34,043 bases of DNA, taken from Paracoccaceae bacterium (lineage in GTDB: Bacteria; Pseudomonadota; Alphaproteobacteria; Rhodobacterales; Rhodobacteraceae). The translations under genes were made by a program, and so were the position numbers. This document shows positions 23,765 to 31,765 of this stretch, one piece after another. Location: positions 1-34,043 of the forward strand of contig JAQWUC010000033.1 in assembly GCA_029242355.1 (NCBI GenBank). The letters are read 5' to 3'. Numbering within the stretch: position 1 is the first letter of the stretch; each line of letters begins with the position of its first letter. The notes below the pieces were generated by a model. That model had not been told where the DNA came from. It ran no database searches and was given only the letters and a program-made list of their open reading frames with translations.

Positions 23765-24457
23765 TTGAAATTCAATAGAGATATAAAAATTGCATCATCT
23801 ATTTTAGCCTCAGATTTTGCAAATTTTGGTCAAGAATGTCAGGCAATTGAAGCCAACGGCTGTGACTGGGTACATGTGGATGTAATGGATGGACATTTTG
23901 TTCCAAACATAACCTTTGGACCTGAAACGTGTAAAGCTATTAGACCTCATATTAAAACTATTATGGATGTTCATTTGATGATTTCACCTGTTGATTGCTA
24001 CATAGAAGCATTTGTTGAGTCGGGTGCGGACATTATTACCGCTCATATTGAAGCAGAACCTCACATACATAGAACAATTCAAGAAATCAAAGCTAATGGT
24101 GTTATGGCAGGAATTGCACTTAATCCGGGAACACCGGCGGAGAGTGTCAAAGAAATTATAGATTTAGTAGATTTAATATGCGTAATGACCGTGAACCCTG
24201 GGTTTGGAGGACAAAAGTTTATTTATTCACAGGTGAAAAAGATAAAAACATTGAGCGATATGATTGGAGATAGGCCAATACATATTGAAATTGATGGAGG
24301 AATAACCCCTGAAACTGCTCCACTTGTAGCTGAAGTTGGAGCTGATGTTTTGGTTGCTGGTTCTGCGGTTTTTAAAGGTGGATCTGTAGAAAACCCTATG
24401 GTTTATGGATCTAATATTAGTGCAATAAGAAATGCAGCGTCTGCTGCTCTAAGATAG
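23765..24457 (+). CDS. rpe: Ribulose-phosphate 3-epimerase
   Basis: Interconverts ribulose 5-phosphate and xylulose 5-phosphate in the pentose phosphate pathway. The 230-residue TIM barrel has all family motifs: SSILASDFANFG, WVHVDVMDGHFVPNITFG (metal His and Asp), MDVHLM, MTVNPGFGGQKF and HIEIDGGI (catalytic Asp). The start is a TTG at 23765 behind AAGGAATT. The 225-base upstream gap shows nothing but AT-rich sequence. The redoxin gene follows eight bases after the stop with its own AGGAG site, so the two form an operon. Confidence 0.94.
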   Translation: MKFNRDIKIASSILASDFANFGQECQAIEANGCDWVHVDVMDGHFVPNITFGPETCKAIRPHIKTIMDVHLMISPVDCYIEAFVESGADIITAHIEAEPHIHRTIQEIKANGVMAGIALNPGTPAESVKEIIDLVDLICVMTVNPGFGGQKFIYSQVKKIKTLSDMIGDRPIHIEIDGGITPETAPLVAEVGADVLVAGSAVFKGGSVENPMVYGSNISAIRNAASAALR

Positions 24458-24465
24458 GAGATAAT

Positions 24466-25017
24466 ATGGCCGCGATTCCACCGGTATGTGATTTTAATCA
24501 GAATGCAAAAACGTTTAAACTTAAAGGGGTTGATGGAAAAATCTATCAATTTGATGATATTAAAGGCTCGAACGGTGCCTTAGTAATGTTTCTATGTAAT
24601 CACTGTCCCTATGTAATCGCGGTGTTGGATAGAATAGTACGAGATGCAAATGAATTAAGTGCATATGGAGTTGGAGTGGTTGCCATTTGTTCCAATGATT
24701 CGAAAACGCACCCTGATGATTCATACGAAAACATGCAAATTTTTTCTAAGAAAAATTGTTTCTCTTTTCCATACTTACACGATGACGATCAAGCCATTGC
24801 TAAAGCTTACGATGCTGTTTGTACGCCAGATTTTTTTGGTTACAATGCTGATGCTAAGTTGCAGTATAGAGGTCGATTAGATGCTTCCAGAAAGGAGGTA
24901 GGACCAGTAGATCTAAAAAGAGATCTTTTTGAAGCAATGGTTCAGATATCAAAAACTGGTATGGGCCCTTCTGATCAAGTGCCCTCCATGGGCTGCTCGA
25001 TCAAATGGAGTCAATAA
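24466..25017 (+). CDS. Thioredoxin-fold redoxin (AhpC/TSA type)
   Basis: A 183-residue thioredoxin-like protein with the active-site CxxC motif in MFLCNHCPYVIAV (about residues 44-56), typical of a bacterial redoxin group with CNHCPY. A later Cys (VCTPDFFGY) belongs to the conserved cis-proline region, CTPD. It is probably a cytoplasmic thiol oxidoreductase or peroxidase, since no signal peptide is visible. It is cotranscribed with rpe. Exact substrate unknown. Confidence 0.85.
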   Translation: MAAIPPVCDFNQNAKTFKLKGVDGKIYQFDDIKGSNGALVMFLCNHCPYVIAVLDRIVRDANELSAYGVGVVAICSNDSKTHPDDSYENMQIFSKKNCFSFPYLHDDDQAIAKAYDAVCTPDFFGYNADAKLQYRGRLDASRKEVGPVDLKRDLFEAMVQISKTGMGPSDQVPSMGCSIKWSQ

Positions 25018-25179
25018 AGCCAAAATTTTCATTAATGCATTTTGCTTTAAATTTCTTTTGTTCGATTCACAATTTTGTTTAATAGTATGAATTTAAAAAC
25101 TAAGATACAGAATTTTAGCTTTGCGCTCGAGTTCACATTAATTCGCTTAAATTAATAATAAATTTCAAAAAATTGGGAC

Positions 25180-26016
25180 ATGCGTCAAATGAATAAAAAT
25201 ATTATTCTGTTTTTGGGATTATTAATTGGATCTATTCAAATAGCTTGGTGTAAGCCGGATAGAATTATTTCTCTCTCTCCAACAGCTACTGAGATGCTTT
25301 TTGCCATAGGCGCAGGTGAAAAAGTGGTTGCGGTAGATAGTCATTCCAATTTTCCGAACGATGCACCTTTAACCAACCTTTCGGCTCTTGAACCAAATTT
25401 AGAGGCAATCGCTTTGTATAAACCCGATTTAGTCATTATCTCCTTTGATATTGGCAATTTAAAAGTTGGGTTAAATGCAGTTGGGATTGAAGTTCTTAAG
25501 TTACCAGCTGTTCCAACCGTAGAGGATGCGTTAAAGCAAATTTTGGAAATTGGCAATAAAACTGGAAATGAAGAAAGTGCCGAAAGATTGGTTTTGAAAA
25601 TGCGAAGGCGAATAAATGAGATTGCCGTGGAAAGAGAAGGCAAACCAGAACTTTTAGTTTATCATGAGTTGGATGAGAATTATTATAGTCCGTCAAGGTG
25701 GAGCTTTCTTGGAAATATCTATGATATTCTAGGTTTTAAAAATATTGCAGATGAGGCTGATCCAAATAAAATTGGTTATCCTAAACTTTCAGTAGAATAT
25801 ATTTTGAGCTCTAACCCAGATATAATTGTTACAGGTGGTCTTGGAAATGATAGCCTGTTACAATTTGCTTCCAGGCCAGGATGGAATACGATTAATGCCG
25901 TTCAAAATAAAACCATAATAATGGTTGAGCCTGATATTTCAGGTCGTTGGGGTCCTAGGATAGTTGAGTTTTGTGAACAAATTGTTCAAAAATTGCGGAT
26001 TGTTGGATATGATTAA
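25180..26016 (+). CDS. btuF: Cobalamin ABC transporter periplasmic binding protein
   Basis: Class III periplasmic receptor for corrinoids, 278 residues. A signal peptide (MNKNIILFLGLLIGSIQIAW) is followed by the BtuF-like start PDRIISLSPTATEMLFAIGA and DSHSNFP, then LEPNLEAIALYKPDLVI. Related receptors bind haem or siderophores, but the operon with btuCD and the neighbouring cobalamin riboswitch and btuB favour B12. The gene's end overlaps the btuC start by eight bases. The upstream 160 bases contain no riboswitch, so control of this promoter differs from that of btuB. Confidence 0.85.
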   Translation: MRQMNKNIILFLGLLIGSIQIAWCKPDRIISLSPTATEMLFAIGAGEKVVAVDSHSNFPNDAPLTNLSALEPNLEAIALYKPDLVIISFDIGNLKVGLNAVGIEVLKLPAVPTVEDALKQILEIGNKTGNEESAERLVLKMRRRINEIAVEREGKPELLVYHELDENYYSPSRWSFLGNIYDILGFKNIADEADPNKIGYPKLSVEYILSSNPDIIVTGGLGNDSLLQFASRPGWNTINAVQNKTIIMVEPDISGRWGPRIVEFCEQIVQKLRIVGYD

Positions 26017-27076
26017 GTTAGAGAGAACGGTCCGAGACAATGCGGTTTTTAAAGCCTTTAAGCTCTCTTTTTCCTTAAAGATAGCCACAATTTTATGTTT
26101 TGTTGCAGCAACTTTTTCTGCCTTGTTTATCGGAGTAACCCCACTTAGCCCAAGTTCAGTCTTAGTTGAAATTTTAAATATTCTTCCATTCTTGAATTTA
26201 AATAGCGACTTGTCTGAGTTAGAAGCTACTATTTTATGGCAGTGGAGACTTCCAAGGGTGTTCTTAGGATTTTTTGTTGGGGCATCATTGGCTGTGGCTG
26301 GTGCTGGATTTCAAGGCATTTTCAGAAATCCGTTAGCTGATCCTTTCCTATTAGGATCTGCTGCAGGTGCAGGCCTAGGAGCAACTTTTGTAATAATTTT
26401 AAATATAAATAGTTGGGTAATAAATTTTGATTTTGTACCTGTAGGTGCATTTTTGGGTGCCCTCGGCGCAACAATAATTGCAACTTTTATTGGGAGAATA
26501 GCCGGGAGTGCTCCCGCATCATTGTTACTAGCTGGAGTTGCCACAGCCTCATTTTTAACGGCGTGTCAAACTTACTTAATGCAGAGAAACTTAATGACTC
26601 TACAGGAAATATATGGCTGGTTAATTGGTCGAATATCTACGTCTGGATGGAGTGAAGTTTCGTTAATAGCTCCCTGTTCACTGGTGTGTTTTTTTATTCT
26701 TTTTTTACATAGAAAAGAGCTTGATTTACTTCGTCTTTCTGAGGAAGAAGCTGTTGCTTTGGGAGGTAATCCAAAGCGCACGCGCCGTCTTATAATTGTT
26801 ACCTGTGCCCTGTTAACGGCTGTTGCAGTCTCAGTCTCTGGTTTGATAGCATTTGTTGGTATAATCGTTCCACATATTGTGAGGCTTTCTATGGGGTACA
26901 GTTATAGATTAATTATTCCATTCTCATTTCTCTTGGGAGGTTCTTTCTTGGTTTTTACGGATATTATCGCTAGGGTTGCAATAGCGCCTGCAGAACTTCC
27001 AATAGGAGTTATAACTGCATTTCTTGGAGCACCTTTCTTTGCTTTTATATTAATTTTGGCTCGAGGTAGATTATAG
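26009..27076 (+). CDS. btuC: Cobalamin ABC transporter permease (FecCD family)
   Basis: Inner-membrane permease of the FecCD/BtuC family, 355 residues from the ATG at 26009, with about ten membrane helices. Signatures include LWQWRLPRVFLGFFVGASLA near the N-terminus, GFQGIFRNPLADPFLLG, and SGLIAFVGIIVPHIVRL, the segment facing the ATPase. A longer reading from 25964 would run back into btuF, so the 8-base overlap at 26009 is preferred. It sits between the receptor and ATPase genes. Confidence 0.87.
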   Translation: MIKLERTVRDNAVFKAFKLSFSLKIATILCFVAATFSALFIGVTPLSPSSVLVEILNILPFLNLNSDLSELEATILWQWRLPRVFLGFFVGASLAVAGAGFQGIFRNPLADPFLLGSAAGAGLGATFVIILNINSWVINFDFVPVGAFLGALGATIIATFIGRIAGSAPASLLLAGVATASFLTACQTYLMQRNLMTLQEIYGWLIGRISTSGWSEVSLIAPCSLVCFFILFLHRKELDLLRLSEEEAVALGGNPKRTRRLIIVTCALLTAVAVSVSGLIAFVGIIVPHIVRLSMGYSYRLIIPFSFLLGGSFLVFTDIIARVAIAPAELPIGVITAFLGAPFFAFILILARGRL

Positions 27077-27087
27077 AGTGAAAAATT

Positions 27088-27837
27088 ATGAATATTGAAA
27101 TCGAAAATCTCTCATTAACTATCAGAAATTCTAATATTTTGAATCGAATAAGTGCTTCGGTTCCTTACGGTTCTGTTACTGCAGTTTTAGGAGCTAATGG
27201 GTCTGGAAAGTCATCATTTTTAAAGTGTTTGGCAGGTATAATTCCATATCAAGGTAAAATAAAAACACGGTTGGATAAATTTGGGAAGATATCGTATGTT
27301 CCTCAACGACCAGCAGTACCCATTGGCATGACATTGGCTGAATTTGTTCTATTAGGTAGGTTTGAATATACAAAATGGTATTTGTCTGAAACATCCTTAG
27401 ATCGAGAAAAATGTGAAGAGGCAATTACCAGTCTTTCATTGTCTCAATTAGCCGGTAGGTTTGTTGAAACTTTGTCCGGAGGGGAACTTCAAAGAGCGGT
27501 TCTGGCCCGAGCTGTAGCACAAGAAGCGACTTTATTATTACTTGATGAACCAACGAGCGCCTTAGATATAGTTAACCAGATTGAAGTAATGTCTTATCTA
27601 GTTACTTTACAAAAAAGACATAAATTAACGATAATTATAGCTCTTCATGATCTAAATTTGGCATTAAATTATTCAGATAGGACTTTACTATTAAAAGATG
27701 GGGGTATGATTGGGTTTGGAAAGACCAGAAACATTATGAGCGCAGAAAAATTATCAGAGGTTTATAAAAGCCCAATTGAAATTAGGTCTCAAGAAGATGG
27801 AAATAAGACAATCTTTGTAAAATATAATCTATCATAA
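27088..27837 (+). CDS. btuD: Cobalamin ABC transporter ATP-binding protein
   Basis: ATPase partner of BtuC, 249 residues. Walker A is GANGSGKS (35-42), the Q-loop Gln is at 73, the signature LSGGE is at 129-133, Walker B is LLLLDEP (149-155) and the H-loop is His187 (IALHDLN). It follows btuC by 11 bases. Downstream, 372 bases hold only the riboswitch region for btuB. The same fold serves siderophore importers, and the B12 assignment rests on context. Confidence 0.87.
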   Translation: MNIEIENLSLTIRNSNILNRISASVPYGSVTAVLGANGSGKSSFLKCLAGIIPYQGKIKTRLDKFGKISYVPQRPAVPIGMTLAEFVLLGRFEYTKWYLSETSLDREKCEEAITSLSLSQLAGRFVETLSGGELQRAVLARAVAQEATLLLLDEPTSALDIVNQIEVMSYLVTLQKRHKLTIIIALHDLNLALNYSDRTLLLKDGGMIGFGKTRNIMSAEKLSEVYKSPIEIRSQEDGNKTIFVKYNLS

Positions 27838-27884
27838 AAATGTACAAAATTTATATTGACCAACCAAAAATATTGCTGTTAGGG

Positions 27885-28070
27885 TGAAGCTATAGGGTTC
27901 TCGGTGTAATTTCCGGGATTAAAATGGGAATACGGTCCAAATTTTTAAGCCGTGGCTGCCCCCGCAACTGTAGACGGAGAGCTGCTCTCGAAAGCGCCAC
28001 TGAATTTTCATAGTTTGGGAAGGCAAGAGAGATAGTTAAGACCCGTGAGCCAGGATACCTGCCTTATGAT
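27885..28070 (+). promoter_or_regulatory. Cobalamin riboswitch aptamer upstream of btuB
   Basis: Conserved cobalamin-aptamer blocks occur in order: GGGTTCTCGGTG (27896-27905 region), GGGAATACGGT (27926-27935 region), GCTGCCCCCGCAACTG (27955-27970), a peripheral hairpin GAGAG-CTG-CTCTC region near 27977-27989, and the B12 box GAGCCAGGATACCTGCC (28047-28063). Binding of adenosylcobalamin or a related corrinoid should lower btuB expression. A possible -35 (TTGACC) lies at about 27857. Confidence 0.93.
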
Positions 28071-28111
28071 TTCACCCACTTGATGCGCGGGGAGCTCATT
28101 AAGGCGGCAGT

Positions 28112-28156
28112 CCGCAGAGGTGATTTTAAATCGCTAATTCTGCGGAGTAGTACTCC
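28112..28156 (+). promoter_or_regulatory. Two mutually exclusive hairpins, likely expression platform
   Basis: CCGCAGA (28112-28118) pairs perfectly with TCTGCGG (28139-28145). A second perfect hairpin, GGAGTA-G-TACTCC (28144-28156), uses the last two bases of that stem, so both cannot form fully at once. No T tract follows, pointing to translational rather than transcriptional control. The btuB ribosome-binding site is AAAAAGG (28195-28201), and its AGGTA is complementary to TACCT inside the B12 box. Confidence 0.45.
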
Positions 28157-28209
28157 ATAGAATGTGAATGAACAATTAATGGATTCATCCATGTAAAAAG
28201 GTAGTACAG

Positions 28210-30000
28210 ATGTATAAGAACTTAAATATTATTATTATGGTTGGCTTCATGGCTATAGGATTTAACGTAAAAGCAGAGGAAATAGATTTAAGCGAAATAT
28301 CTATCTCAGCTAATCGTGTTGCGACGCCCCTTGCCGATGTTGGATCATCAGTGACGGTATTATCACAAGAGGACATATCAACCTCTTCAGAGTCTTATGT
28401 AATTGATTTTATTTCAAAAGTGCCAGGAGTAAATGTCTCTCAAAATGGTCCCAAAGGATCTACTTCTGGTTTAACTTTACGTGGACTTGGTCTAAAATAT
28501 GTAAAGGTTTTAGTAGACGGAATTGATATTGGAGATGTTTCTAGTATTCCAGTTATGGCAAATTTATCAGGCATAATGTTGAATTCAATTGAAAGAATTG
28601 AAATTCTTCAAGGAAGCCAGTCGGCACTTTATGGTAGTTCAGCAATAGGAGGAGTGATATCCTTAACGACAAAAAAAGTAGCTAAAGAGAATACATCAGT
28701 TTCCTTAGAAGGTGGAACATATGGAACCGTCTCTTTAAATCTTGAAAAAACGATTTCTTCGGAAAATTCAGACATCCTTGTATCTGGGAGTTATTTTTCA
28801 ACAGAAGGCTTTTCTGCTAAAGTAAATGGAGTTGAGAATGACGGTTATTCAAGTTCAAGGATGTCGGTAACAGGCAATTATTATCTTTCAGATGAAAACT
28901 CCATTTCAATAAGTATGTTTAAACAAGAGGAGGATGGTGATCAGGATGGCTATGATCCGGTTTCTTTTGAATTTGTTGATAAGGACGATGAAGTATTTTC
29001 AAACGATAGTGTGGGCGTTGCTGCAGGCGTTGAGATGAACTCGGGTAATATAGTTCGGAACCTTAATTTTAATTTTTTTAATATAGATAGATTTTATACT
29101 GGTCCTTATAATTATCAAGGAACTAACCTTGAGGTCTCTTGGCAAGAGAAAAGAACGCTTGATAATGGATCGTTGATTTACGGATTGGTGGCAGATAACG
29201 AAAGAACGCTTATTGAAGAGGTAAGCAAAGAGATAAATCAATCGCATATTTTTAGTGAATACATTTTCAGTGATCAGGAAAGGTTTGGTTTTACTCTAAG
29301 TGGGCGTGCTTCTGGACATTCTGAATTTGGAGGAAGCTCTACTGCGCGGGTAAATGTTTCATATAAGCTTAATGGCAGAACAATTTTAAGAAGTTCGCTT
29401 GGATCAGGATATAGAGCGCCTTCTCTTTATGAACTTTTTGCTCCATATTATGGTAACAGTAATCTACAACCCGAAACTAGTGTAACTGCCGATTTTGGTG
29501 TGGAATTACCATTAGTTTACAAAAAGGGATCTCTTAGTGCGACTTTTTTTGAAACAACTATTTCTGATAGAATAGTCTATGATTATGATACTTTTGCTTA
29601 TGGCCAAAGTACAGAGGTGGAAAAGATAGCGGGTTATGAAATAGGTTTTAATTATAAGCCAAATTTACGTTCTGAAGTCAATTTATCGTTTACCCATACT
29701 GTCGATGGGAATGGCAATAGGATCCAAAAAGTGCCTGAGAGCGATCTGACTCTTAGTGCTAACACAAAGTTATTGTCTGGACTAACTTTGAGTGGATCAC
29801 TTCAGAGTGTTTCTGGGCTAGAGGATTTTGTTTCTCTTCCTGATTACAACATTGTTTCGGTAAGAGGATCGTATCCACTTACTGAAGAAATAGAAGTCTA
29901 TATAAGAGGAGAAAATATTTTTGATACGCAGTATCAAACTGCAAGCGAATACGGGACCTCTGGTCAAGCCGTTTATACAGGCTTTAATGCTAAATTTTAA
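28210..30000 (+). CDS. btuB: TonB-dependent cobalamin outer-membrane receptor
   Basis: Outer-membrane active transporter of 596 residues. After a signal peptide ending KAEE, the TonB-box-like EISISANRV starts the plug domain (about 25-150, with VNVSQNGPKGSTSGLTLRGL and ERIEILQGSQSALYGSSAIG). The 22-stranded barrel follows, including SSLGSGYRAPSLYELFAPYY and YIRGENIFDTQYQTASEYGT near the end. It terminates in a final aromatic (NAKF), as expected for BAM-assembled barrels. The riboswitch immediately upstream supports vitamin B12 as substrate. A tonB-like gene follows 41 bases later. Confidence 0.92.
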   Translation: MYKNLNIIIMVGFMAIGFNVKAEEIDLSEISISANRVATPLADVGSSVTVLSQEDISTSSESYVIDFISKVPGVNVSQNGPKGSTSGLTLRGLGLKYVKVLVDGIDIGDVSSIPVMANLSGIMLNSIERIEILQGSQSALYGSSAIGGVISLTTKKVAKENTSVSLEGGTYGTVSLNLEKTISSENSDILVSGSYFSTEGFSAKVNGVENDGYSSSRMSVTGNYYLSDENSISISMFKQEEDGDQDGYDPVSFEFVDKDDEVFSNDSVGVAAGVEMNSGNIVRNLNFNFFNIDRFYTGPYNYQGTNLEVSWQEKRTLDNGSLIYGLVADNERTLIEEVSKEINQSHIFSEYIFSDQERFGFTLSGRASGHSEFGGSSTARVNVSYKLNGRTILRSSLGSGYRAPSLYELFAPYYGNSNLQPETSVTADFGVELPLVYKKGSLSATFFETTISDRIVYDYDTFAYGQSTEVEKIAGYEIGFNYKPNLRSEVNLSFTHTVDGNGNRIQKVPESDLTLSANTKLLSGLTLSGSLQSVSGLEDFVSLPDYNIVSVRGSYPLTEEIEVYIRGENIFDTQYQTASEYGTSGQAVYTGFNAKF

Positions 30001-30041
30001 TTTAGATCGATTGAAACTTCTTATTGATAGCAGGCTGCAAA

Positions 30042-30659
30042 GTGAGAAAAAGTAAAGAATTATCAGTCTTAATGTCATTAGCCCTCCATATAGGGGGCCT
30101 AAGTATTGCCTTTCATTTAAGTTCTAACTTGTATGAAGAAAAAAAAATATACACCCAAAACATACTAGTTTCTGTAGTCTCAGTTTCAGAATTTGATGCT
30201 CAAATTTATCATGATCCTAAACTGAAAATCCAAAAATATGAATTACCAAACGAGCTGAATTTTTCTGATTTGAATCACAATGATTTCAAATCTCACTATG
30301 TAATGGAAACTGACTCAGATTTTGTAAAGCTTGATAACTTTGAAATGCCTAAAAACTTTTCTAGAATACCTGGAGAAATTAAAGAAAAAGTGGCTTCTCT
30401 AGTCCGGAATTTAGTGAAAAATTCTGAAAATTTCTCTGATATGAGACCGCAAAATATAGGTAAATTAGAAGAAACAAAGATTATTGAAGGTGCTTCATTT
30501 ATAAAGGACTTAACTTTGAAAAATGAGAGTAGTGACGTGCTGAATTTACCCTTCAATGACAAGTTATATTCACGGCGTGACACTATGTTTATTAAATCTG
30601 ATACTACACTTGGTAATGTGGGTAAAGTTCATACTGCACCTTTAGTTAATTCAATTTAA
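30042..30659 (+). CDS. tonB: TonB-like protein, N-terminal half, ended by in-frame TAA
   Basis: A 205-residue product from the GTG at 30042 (TTG at 30024 is an alternative). It has a short basic N-terminus and one membrane helix, SVLMSLALHIGGLSIAFHL, the inner-membrane anchor pattern of TonB. A periplasmic linker follows, polar and not proline-rich. The C-terminal domain is missing: the frame hits TAA at 30657-30659. Reading continues in exactly the same frame through 30660-31325, where the TonB C-terminal domain is found. So this is the front part of one gene interrupted by a single stop. If the stop is real, this product cannot contact receptors. Confidence 0.75.
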   Translation: MRKSKELSVLMSLALHIGGLSIAFHLSSNLYEEKKIYTQNILVSVVSVSEFDAQIYHDPKLKIQKYELPNELNFSDLNHNDFKSHYVMETDSDFVKLDNFEMPKNFSRIPGEIKEKVASLVRNLVKNSENFSDMRPQNIGKLEETKIIEGASFIKDLTLKNESSDVLNLPFNDKLYSRRDTMFIKSDTTLGNVGKVHTAPLVNSI

Positions 30660-30677
30660 CACAGTAAATTTAAAAAA

Positions 30678-31325
30678 TTGAATTCCAGATATTTTGAATT
30701 TGATGATTTGCCAGTTCTAGATGTTAAGTTTACTAAATTGTATAATGTTGCTACGCCAAAAATTTTTCAGGTTAAAAAGATTAGACATCTTCAAAATGCA
30801 ATGAACCATATTCAGCACCGTGAGATTTTGAAAGAAAAAACTGCATTTCAGAGACAAAAGATGGATTTCTCTAATGTTTCTAAAATTTCGGAGCTTTTAA
30901 AGTTAACTAAGTTTAATACACAGTTTCTTGAGGCTCAAAACGATAACAGTTTAATTCCATTTCGAAAAAGTGTATCTCATAAGGATGAAGTCAAAGCAAC
31001 TAATTTGACATCTATTCCTACGAATGCTGTCGAAGAACCTATTTCAACAAGTTGGGGATCTGCAATTGAGCGAATGGTTCTGAGCAATTTAGTATATCCG
31101 AAAAAGGCTCGAAATAAATTCTTGTCTGGCAAAGTGTTTTTAAAATTGGAAATTTTTTCGGATGGAACTATTGTCAACGTTCTTGTAAAACGTTCGTCTG
31201 GCCATAGTATTCTTGATATGGCGGCTAAGGCCGCGGTATTAAGATCACTTAAACTTCCAGCTGCGCCCGACGATTATCCAAATAAAAAATATATTTTTAA
31301 TTTACCAGTAAAATTTAGTGTTTAG
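30678..31325 (+). CDS. tonB: TonB-like protein, C-terminal half, same frame after stop
   Basis: A 215-residue reading from a TTG at 30678 that lacks a ribosome-binding site, a signal peptide and a membrane anchor. Its last about 100 residues are a TonB C-terminal domain: NLVYPKKARNKFLSGKVFLK, LEIFSDGTIVNVLVKRSSGH and ILDMAAKAAVLRSLKLPAAP. It is in frame with the upstream half, separated only by the TAA at 30657 and six codons. Independent expression looks unlikely. Best read as the back part of a disrupted tonB of about 426 residues serving BtuB. No exbB or exbD gene is in the window. Confidence 0.7.
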   Translation: MNSRYFEFDDLPVLDVKFTKLYNVATPKIFQVKKIRHLQNAMNHIQHREILKEKTAFQRQKMDFSNVSKISELLKLTKFNTQFLEAQNDNSLIPFRKSVSHKDEVKATNLTSIPTNAVEEPISTSWGSAIERMVLSNLVYPKKARNKFLSGKVFLKLEIFSDGTIVNVLVKRSSGHSILDMAAKAAVLRSLKLPAAPDDYPNKKYIFNLPVKFSV

Positions 31326-31329
31326 CTCT

Positions 31330-31660
31330 TTATTTGTGCTGAAGCATTCTCTGAAGAATTTTGTTTCCTAGGACGCCTTCGTGGAAAAATGCTGCACAAA
31401 TATGAAAAAGAATAAGAGCCAAGAGAATTTTTGAAGAAAATGTATGAATAACTATGGAAATTTTCAGTCCAGAAAACCATCCGATGAGTCCACTTAAGGG
31501 CACCAATAATAAAAAAATAGAGAAGAAAATGTGATGCATTAGCGAGGAATTTTAGCTGAGTAGGAATTTGCGATGGTAATGGTGGGATTTTTATTATTAA
31601 CCGTAAATAAAGACGAACGCACATCAAAAAGAGTATAAAAGATCCAATAATTACATGCAT
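31330..31660 (-). pseudogene. Cytochrome b561-like remnant with frameshift
   Basis: Two overlapping frames together spell a b561-type cytochrome. The first (from the ATG at 31660) gives HVIIGSFILFLMCVRLYLRL, then IPPLPSQIP and ANASHFLLYF. The second continues LLLVPLSGLIGWFSGL and ALILFHICAAFFHEGVLGNK, ending at a TAA at 31332-31330. The switch falls in a run of seven A (31511-31517; T on the coding strand), where one extra base explains everything. The first helix of the family is also missing: the frame upstream has a TGA at 31690-31688 and no recognisable domain back to an ATG directly after the selO stop. Likely a decayed gene, unless the slip is a sequencing error. Confidence 0.72.
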
Positions 31661-31765
31661 TATTGTCTTATTAGTTAGTTCAACTGGTCAATTTTCAGTT
31701 TTAAGAAAGATTTGATAAGTATGTTTTATATCATTATTTGTGGCTACGGTACTTTTGTTTAACAT

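Noticed and set aside
25018-25179. Second cobalamin riboswitch ahead of btuF
   Set aside because: No B12 box or other conserved aptamer block can be found in these bases.
29818-30078. 86-residue minus-strand frame at the btuB end
   Set aside because: Antisense to btuB and the tonB start, with no family resemblance.
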